NCBI GenBank assembly: GCA_013361075.1
Contig: JABWAJ010000302.1
Coordinates: 1 to 6,913 of the forward strand
Origin: Saprospiraceae bacterium
GTDB taxonomy: Bacteria > Bacteroidota > Bacteroidia > Chitinophagales > Saprospiraceae
Length of the DNA stretch: 6,913 nt
Direction: 5' to 3'
The position numbers and the translations under genes were made by a program. The notes under the pieces are model-generated. The model was given only the letters and a program-made list of their open reading frames with translations, was not told the DNA's origin and ran no database searches. Positions 1 through 4,372 of the stretch are shown here, piece by piece (the stretch's first letter is position 1; every line of letters starts with the position of its first letter).

Positions 1-1449
1 ATGGACCGGCAGGCCATCTTCGGCCAGCAGGTTGTAGGGTAGGCTGGCAAAATATTCGCCCTGGGTCTGGTAATCGCGCTCAACCGCCCGCCGGAAGTAA
101 TGCTTGAGCAATGCGCCGCTGCGGAAATAGTAGGTGCCGGTCGAGGCGAACTCGTTCATGCGCTGGTCGGTGAAGGCCCGTTTTTCTCGAATTTCCAGAA
201 AATTATGGTTTTGCTCACGGATGTAGCGGGCAATCGCCAAAAAAGGCACCTCAATGCTTCCCACTTTCACCATGCCGTGGATGTCGAACCAGTCGTTGCG
301 GGCTTCCGTGCGCAGTTCCACTGTGGCTGCTGCAAGCGCAATGGTTTTCTCTTCCACTTTCGGCAAAGTGAGGTTAAAACCCGCTGCTTCCAGTTCCGGG
401 CGTTGCTGCCCCAGCCACGCCAGCAGGTGGTATGGATCGGCGGTTTCCGGTTTTTTCGTTAATTGGAATGCGCTGCCGGAGACATTTTCCAGCCCAAAGC
501 CCCGCAGTTTTTCAATAAAAGCTGCCTCTGCTACCGGGTCGCGCCGCACCGTAATGACGCGGATGTCTTCTTCTCCTTTAAACTCCAGTGCTGTTTTCGA
601 CTGCTTTTTGTTGTTCCACAAAAAAGTAGCCCTCGGGTAGGTCATTTCCACCTTCAGCACCCAATCGCCACCAAATACATTTTGAACCGGTTCAATGCGG
701 CAGCCCTGCAGTTCGGTGTGTTGAACGACCTCGAACCCCTGCGCTTCGATGTCTACTTTTTCAGCAATTTTCAGGATGAACCGCTCAAAATAAGTTTTGA
801 CGCTCGGGCGCGGGATCACCACTACCTCTTTTTTCTGAAACGGCTTCACGAGGTTGCCGTTCAGGTGGGCGATGCGGCACAGGCGCCAGTCCACGGTCAC
901 CCAGGCCGGGTGATTGGTGATGGGTTCGATGTTGCGGGCATTGGCGTTGAAACGGCCCTGCTCGCCCACAAATTCCAAGCGGTAGCGGATGCTCGTCTCC
1001 GTGCGTTGAAACAACAGGAACGGTTGCAGTTCTTCGTCGCTCAATTCCAGCAAAAAATCCTTGACCAGCACGCGGCGGTCCACGTCTTTCGTCAGCGGCA
1101 GGCCGTGCTGCACAATGGCGGTGAGCCACTCGTCCATTTTGCGGTGCACGAAGTTCAGCACCACCGTTTTCGTCTCCTCACCATCCAGCAGTTTTTCGAG
1201 CGACAGCGCCTGTTTTTTGCCGGCGTTGTATTTGGCTTCTAAGGCTTTGGGCTGCAAATCTTCCACGAGGCGCAGCAGTTTGTCGCGCAGCGGATCAGGC
1301 GGAAAGTCAAGCGCAGCCAAGGTTTGCGGCGTTGCGCGCTGTTTGATGTGGGTGAGCCGGCCATCGCGGTCAGCGGTGACGAGCAAAGCGTCGGGCAGGT
1401 AAATTCCCTCCGAAAATTGATTCAGGTTGTAGACGACGACGGTGGACAT
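1..1449 (-). CDS. Probable SNF2-family helicase, N-terminal region only (partial, C-terminus outside window)
   Basis: An open frame of 483 codons starts at the ATG at 1447-1449 and reaches base 1 without a stop. The first residues are MSTVVVYNLNQFSEG. The stretch from about residue 217 (VKTYFERF) through LLAWLG to DWFDIHGMVKVG (386-397) resembles, from memory, the long accessory region before the ATPase core of Bacteroidetes SNF2/DEAD-like helicases, including the characteristic DWFD followed by a PF hydrophobic step. No Walker A or DEAH-type motif is visible; in this family those would come later, off the window. After about residue 415 the usual PxG...IPEEW segment is not recognisable, which weakens the call. 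The start follows the ATPase stop by 12 bases, with a run of six C on the coding strand between them, so the two genes are probably co-transcribed. No separate promoter is evident. If correct, the product is a DNA-dependent ATPase acting on nucleoprotein; what is seen here is only the accessory part. Confidence 0.68.
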   Translation of the reverse strand, partial: MSTVVVYNLNQFSEGIYLPDALLVTADRDGRLTHIKQRATPQTLAALDFPPDPLRDKLLRLVEDLQPKALEAKYNAGKKQALSLEKLLDGEETKTVVLNFVHRKMDEWLTAIVQHGLPLTKDVDRRVLVKDFLLELSDEELQPFLLFQRTETSIRYRLEFVGEQGRFNANARNIEPITNHPAWVTVDWRLCRIAHLNGNLVKPFQKKEVVVIPRPSVKTYFERFILKIAEKVDIEAQGFEVVQHTELQGCRIEPVQNVFGGDWVLKVEMTYPRATFLWNNKKQSKTALEFKGEEDIRVITVRRDPVAEAAFIEKLRGFGLENVSGSAFQLTKKPETADPYHLLAWLGQQRPELEAAGFNLTLPKVEEKTIALAAATVELRTEARNDWFDIHGMVKVGSIEVPFLAIARYIREQNHNFLEIREKRAFTDQRMNEFASTGTYYFRSGALLKHYFRRAVERDYQTQGEYFASLPYNLLAEDGLPVH

Positions 1450-1461
1450 AGGGGGGCGAAA

Positions 1462-2628
1462 TTACGACAATAGCGCGTTTGTTTGCCGCCAATTATGAAC
1501 GGAAGTATCTTTGAATGAAAAATTTTCCTCGCCGGCGTAGATCAAATTACGATTTCCCAGGTTGACATCGGGCTGTCCTGAAAAGCGGTTCATATTTTTC
1601 AAAAAATCAGCATGAAAGGTACTGCTGGACTTAATTTCGAGCAAATTCACCTGGGTGGCGTGCTCCCACATCAAATCAACCTCATTCCCGTGGTTATCTT
1701 GCCAAAAATAATAAGCAGGACGGTTGCCCTGGTGTAATGTTTGCTTGTGCATTTCCGCAATGATCAAATTTTCAAATAAACTACCTCTTTGAAAATAATT
1801 ATCCAGATCACCAGGGCTGCTCATTTCCAATAGATTACAAACTACGCCCGTATCGTAAAAAAAGAGTTTAGGCGACTTGGTAATGCGTTTGTTGAAATTG
1901 CGATAGTAAGGCGAGAGCAGAAAAACGATGTAACTGCTTTCAAGTACGGACAGCCATGCTTTCGCCGTCGGGCCGGAAATACCACAATCGGCCGCTATGG
2001 TCTGCAAATTGAGCAATTGTCCTGCATTGGCTGCACACCGCCGCATGAAAAGCCGAAATTGCCTCAAGTCACGGACCGCAACCAAATTTCGAACGTCCCG
2101 CTCAATATAAGTTTCGATATAGTTGTTGTAAAAAACCGGCGATGCGATGTCCCGGTCAAAAATTCCGGGATAGAATCCTCTAAACGCTGCCTCTTCCCAC
2201 CTCTCAGCCAGCAATCCGTATTTTTGCATTTCCGGAAAAGTAAAGGGCAATAAACGGAAAAGAGCCACACGACCCGCCAGGCTTTGTGAAATGCTCTCCA
2301 GCAACATGAAATTTTGAGACCCGGACAAGATGTACTGCCCCATCTCCCGGTCTGCATCGGTTTTTGTTTGCAGATAGGAGAACAGTATGGGAGCGCGTTG
2401 AGCCTCATCCAAAATGACCTTGCTGCTGAATTTTTTAAAAAATCCATTCGGATCATACTCAGCGCGTTCACGGATATCCCGGTTTTCAAGTGATACATAC
2501 TCGTAATCTGGAAAAGCATGCTGTAATAGCGTCGTTTTCCCGGACTGCCGCGGCCCGGTAACCGCCAGAATCGGATATTTATCCCGCTGAGCATTCAAGG
2601 CATCCAATAAGGCTCTCTCTATAAACAT
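1462..2628 (-). CDS. AAA_14 / DUF4143 family ATPase
   Basis: This complete 388-residue gene has the usual length and domain order of the AAA_14-DUF4143 family. The N-terminal P-loop domain has Walker A GPRQSGKT at residues 25-32, Walker B VILDEAQRAP with D74 and E75, a sensor-like ILSGSQN at 100-106 and the typical SLAGR at 116-120. A GFYPG motif (151-155; commonly GGYP) and YIERDVRNL lead into DUF4143, which includes a winged-helix-like stretch at about 205-235 and FFYDTG at 256-261. The C-terminal part has a restriction-endonuclease-like pattern, NEVDLMW (D318) then LLEIK (E331, K333), as in many family members. The role of the family is poorly defined; members are often described as predicted ATPases, sometimes with nuclease-like C-termini, and are scattered among genomes as strain-variable genes. 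It ends 12 bases before the SNF2-like gene. Its DNA is more A+T-rich than the flanking genes, which suggests recent transfer. The start codon lies just downstream of a palindromic promoter region, supporting this choice. Confidence 0.93.
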   Translation of the reverse strand: MFIERALLDALNAQRDKYPILAVTGPRQSGKTTLLQHAFPDYEYVSLENRDIRERAEYDPNGFFKKFSSKVILDEAQRAPILFSYLQTKTDADREMGQYILSGSQNFMLLESISQSLAGRVALFRLLPFTFPEMQKYGLLAERWEEAAFRGFYPGIFDRDIASPVFYNNYIETYIERDVRNLVAVRDLRQFRLFMRRCAANAGQLLNLQTIAADCGISGPTAKAWLSVLESSYIVFLLSPYYRNFNKRITKSPKLFFYDTGVVCNLLEMSSPGDLDNYFQRGSLFENLIIAEMHKQTLHQGNRPAYYFWQDNHGNEVDLMWEHATQVNLLEIKSSSTFHADFLKNMNRFSGQPDVNLGNRNLIYAGEENFSFKDTSVHNWRQTNALLS

Positions 2629-2636
2629 GGCGCAAA

Positions 2637-2677
2637 ATTTGTGTAAATATAAGATTGAATTTTAAATTTACACAAAT
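2637..2677. repeat. Perfect 12-bp inverted repeat, probable operator of the ATPase gene
   Basis: The left arm ATTTGTGTAAAT (2637-2648) and right arm ATTTACACAAAT (2666-2677) are exact reverse complements separated by 17 bases. The inner edge of the structure lies 9 bases from the ATPase start codon. There is no T-tract that would make it a rho-independent terminator for the upstream gene. The two arms overlap the candidate -33 and -7 promoter elements, so binding of a dimeric regulator, possibly the ATPase itself through its winged-helix-like part, would block transcription. The repeat is seen directly; the operator role is inferred. Confidence 0.7.
2644..2676 (-). promoter_or_regulatory. Candidate Bacteroidetes-type promoter of the ATPase gene
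   Basis: Reading the minus strand, TTTG (2676-2673) is followed after 21 bases by TATATTTA (2651-2644). These resemble the Bacteroidetes -33 TTTG and -7 TAnnTTTG elements, with one mismatch in the last base of the -7 box. Initiation would fall around 2637, giving a leader of roughly ten bases. Both elements lie inside the arms of the inverted repeat. The surroundings are A+T-rich, so chance matches are possible. Confidence 0.45.
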
Positions 2678-2736
2678 ATTTTCCTTGTATCACTTTCCAC
2701 AACGGGCTAAAACTTTTTAAGTTCCTCCTGATCAGC

Positions 2737-4158
2737 TCATATCTTCGTCAGCAGCCACGCCCGTTCTGCCAGTGCCTTCTGTCCCAAAACCTCAGCACGC
2801 AGCCGTTCCCTTGCTTCCAGGTCGCCCGCTGGAATCTGCAGCCGCTTTTTAGTCAGGCGGATGAGATGGAGGTAGTTTTCGCGCAGGTAGCCCACATCGC
2901 GGCGGCGGCGCAGGAAACTTTCAAAGCTGTCGAGCAAAGAATCCAGTGCCGAAAATTCACCGAGTTCATAGTAGCTGCGCAGGAGCATGCGCCGGGCATC
3001 CAGCTGGTGCAGCACGTCATCAAATTCAGTTTGGGTAAGCAATTCAAGTACTTTGCCATAGTTGGAGCGCCGGAAATGCAGCGAAGCCAGGTTGTAGCAA
3101 TAGGCACTTTCCCTGTGTTTGGGCAGTAAGGCTTCTTTATATGCATTTAAAAAATTTTCCACCCAATCAAAGGCATTCAGGCCCAGTCCGGCGTGCGCAA
3201 TGTTTTTGTAAGTGAACCTCGACAGCACGCCATCTTCTAAAAACACGCCGTTTTCAAGCCCTTCTTCATAAAGCCCGAACAATTGCCGGAGGTAAAATTC
3301 CGGTGCTTCAGTGCTTTGGCGGGTATTGCTCTGGCGAATGCAGTAATTGACGGCTAAGGTGTAAATGTCCCGCATTTCTTCTTTGGGAAAATGTCGGAAA
3401 TGCAGCACCATTGCCTCCCGCAGCTGCTCATACCACAACAGGGAATCCGCCTCCGTGAGGGCGCGATAGGCGAAGTAATAGATGCCGATGGCGGGCAGGG
3501 TTTGCAATTGCCGTTTCGCTACCAATTCCAGCACCTCATCGAGTAAATCCAGGCGGTAGTTTGCTTTTGAAACGGCTTTGTAAAGGTGTGCCATACAACC
3601 TTGGCGCAGTTTGCCGGTCATGAAATGAAGATCGGATTCGCTGGCCATTTCCTGAAAACTCAGGGCGGCAGCGCGCTGTTGCCGGGCTTCCGATTCGTAG
3701 CGCTCCAGGTGCAGCAGGTACGCCTGGCGGTGGTATTCATTGTTGCGGTAAGGTTGGTGGGCCAGGGCCAGTTCTCCTTTTTGCAGTGCCGTTTTGGACT
3801 GCCGTTCCAGACTGCGTGTGCGAAGCATTCGCGCTAAGCGGAGGTAAAACTCCGGCTCGTTGCCTGTAGCCATCACATCCTTAAAAACCAGGAAACCCTG
3901 TGCAGCCTGGTAAAGAAAACTCAGGGTATGATTGAGCTTTTTTTCATCGAAATCCTCCTCAGAAAAAATGGCCCGGAACACCTTTTCCTTTTCAAAAACA
4001 CGGGTTTGCCGGGCGGCTTTTTTGGTAAAGAAATAGTCAAACAAGCGGATGATGTCTTCGCGGTGATTAAAAAACGGCGAGCGGAGAAATTTACCGAAAG
4101 CGGTAAGTTCAACCGGCGTAAAGCTGCGCAAGAGTTCGAGCAGGCGTGAATTTTCCAT
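2737..4158 (-). CDS. Uncharacterised helical-repeat (TPR-like) protein of Bacteroidota
   Basis: This is a complete 473-residue gene with ATG at 4156-4158 and a TGA stop at 2737-2739. The protein is almost entirely predicted-helical, rich in Leu, Arg, Glu and Ala, with no signal peptide, no membrane segment and no catalytic motif that I recognise. It opens with SRLLELLRSFTPVELTAFG followed by FLRSPFFNHRED, a pattern I associate with a family of hypothetical proteins in Saprospiria and related Bacteroidota. Residues about 351-410 (SAYCYNLASLHFRRSNYGKV onwards) have the alternating helix pattern of TPR or related solenoid repeats, with aromatic and small residues in TPR-like positions. A cytoplasmic scaffold or protein-interaction role is a guess from that architecture. 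It is divergent from the secreted-protein gene across 214 bases, and 108 bases separate its stop from the ATPase start. Base composition matches that of the large flanking genes. No convincing -33/-7 promoter was found in front of it. Confidence 0.85.
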   Translation of the reverse strand: MENSRLLELLRSFTPVELTAFGKFLRSPFFNHREDIIRLFDYFFTKKAARQTRVFEKEKVFRAIFSEEDFDEKKLNHTLSFLYQAAQGFLVFKDVMATGNEPEFYLRLARMLRTRSLERQSKTALQKGELALAHQPYRNNEYHRQAYLLHLERYESEARQQRAAALSFQEMASESDLHFMTGKLRQGCMAHLYKAVSKANYRLDLLDEVLELVAKRQLQTLPAIGIYYFAYRALTEADSLLWYEQLREAMVLHFRHFPKEEMRDIYTLAVNYCIRQSNTRQSTEAPEFYLRQLFGLYEEGLENGVFLEDGVLSRFTYKNIAHAGLGLNAFDWVENFLNAYKEALLPKHRESAYCYNLASLHFRRSNYGKVLELLTQTEFDDVLHQLDARRMLLRSYYELGEFSALDSLLDSFESFLRRRRDVGYLRENYLHLIRLTKKRLQIPAGDLEARERLRAEVLGQKALAERAWLLTKI

Positions 4159-4372
4159 GTGGACAAGCCGTTTTTGTTAAAATTAGTTTGATGAAATTAA
4201 AGTTTAAAATTATGATAATCATTGATTTAATAAAAATAAAAATAGAAATAAGTTTGATAAATGTGCTTTTTTGTCTTTGCACAAGAAAACGGCAACGACC
4301 ATTTTTGTACCGTTGAATCAATCCCGGCGGCTCCGGGCAACCTTAATCTTTCAGCTAACAAATGATTATTCC
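4159..4372. promoter_or_regulatory. Divergent intergenic region with Fur-box-like palindrome and GC stem-loop
   Basis: This 214-base region must hold the promoters of both the helical-protein gene (minus) and the secreted-protein gene (plus). Its left half (about 4165-4262) is extremely A+T-rich and includes TGATAATCATT at 4213-4223, within the palindrome ATGAT-A-ATCAT (4212-4222). The right half has TTTG (4276-4279), a weak -7-like TACCGTTG (4308-4315), and a G+C-rich stem CCCGG/CCGGG at 4323-4327 and 4333-4337 followed by GGCAACCTT. No pair of promoter elements at the expected spacing was found for either direction, so start points remain unassigned. No tRNA or other RNA gene is visible. 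Confidence 0.5.
4323..4337 (+). other. GC-rich stem-loop in the probable 5' leader of the secreted-protein gene
   Basis: CCCGG and CCGGG pair across a 5-base loop, 35 bases before the start codon, and are followed by GGGCAACCTTAATC. The stem stands out against an A+T-rich background. It lacks a U-tract, so it is not a canonical terminator. It could be a leader structure affecting stability or translation, or simply a chance hairpin. Confidence 0.3.

Noticed and set aside
463..1242. Plus-strand open frame of 259 codons
   Set aside because: It lies antisense to the SNF2-like frame, which is longer, has family resemblance and stays open to the window edge; its translation looks like low-complexity reverse-strand sequence rich in His, Phe and Gln.
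2064..2594. Minus-strand 176-codon frame overlapping the ATPase gene
   Set aside because: It is an alternative frame of the ATPase coding sequence, whose main frame carries Walker A, Walker B and DUF4143 motifs.
1..2628. ATPase and SNF2-like gene pair as an anti-phage defence system
   Set aside because: SNF2 helicases and AAA ATPases occur in defence systems, but no nuclease partner, methylase, toxin or other defence gene is visible, and DUF4143 ATPases are common outside such islands; adjacency alone is not enough.
2711..2723. AACTT-TTT-AAGTT hairpin after the helical-protein gene as a terminator
   Set aside because: The stem is only five weak base pairs with a 3-base loop and no strong U-tract in the minus-strand direction, so I cannot support a terminator.
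4185..4262. Near-repeat AGTTTGATgAAAT / AGTTTGATAAAT 66 bases apart
   Set aside because: It is short, imperfect and within very A+T-rich DNA; no paired regulatory arrangement is evident.
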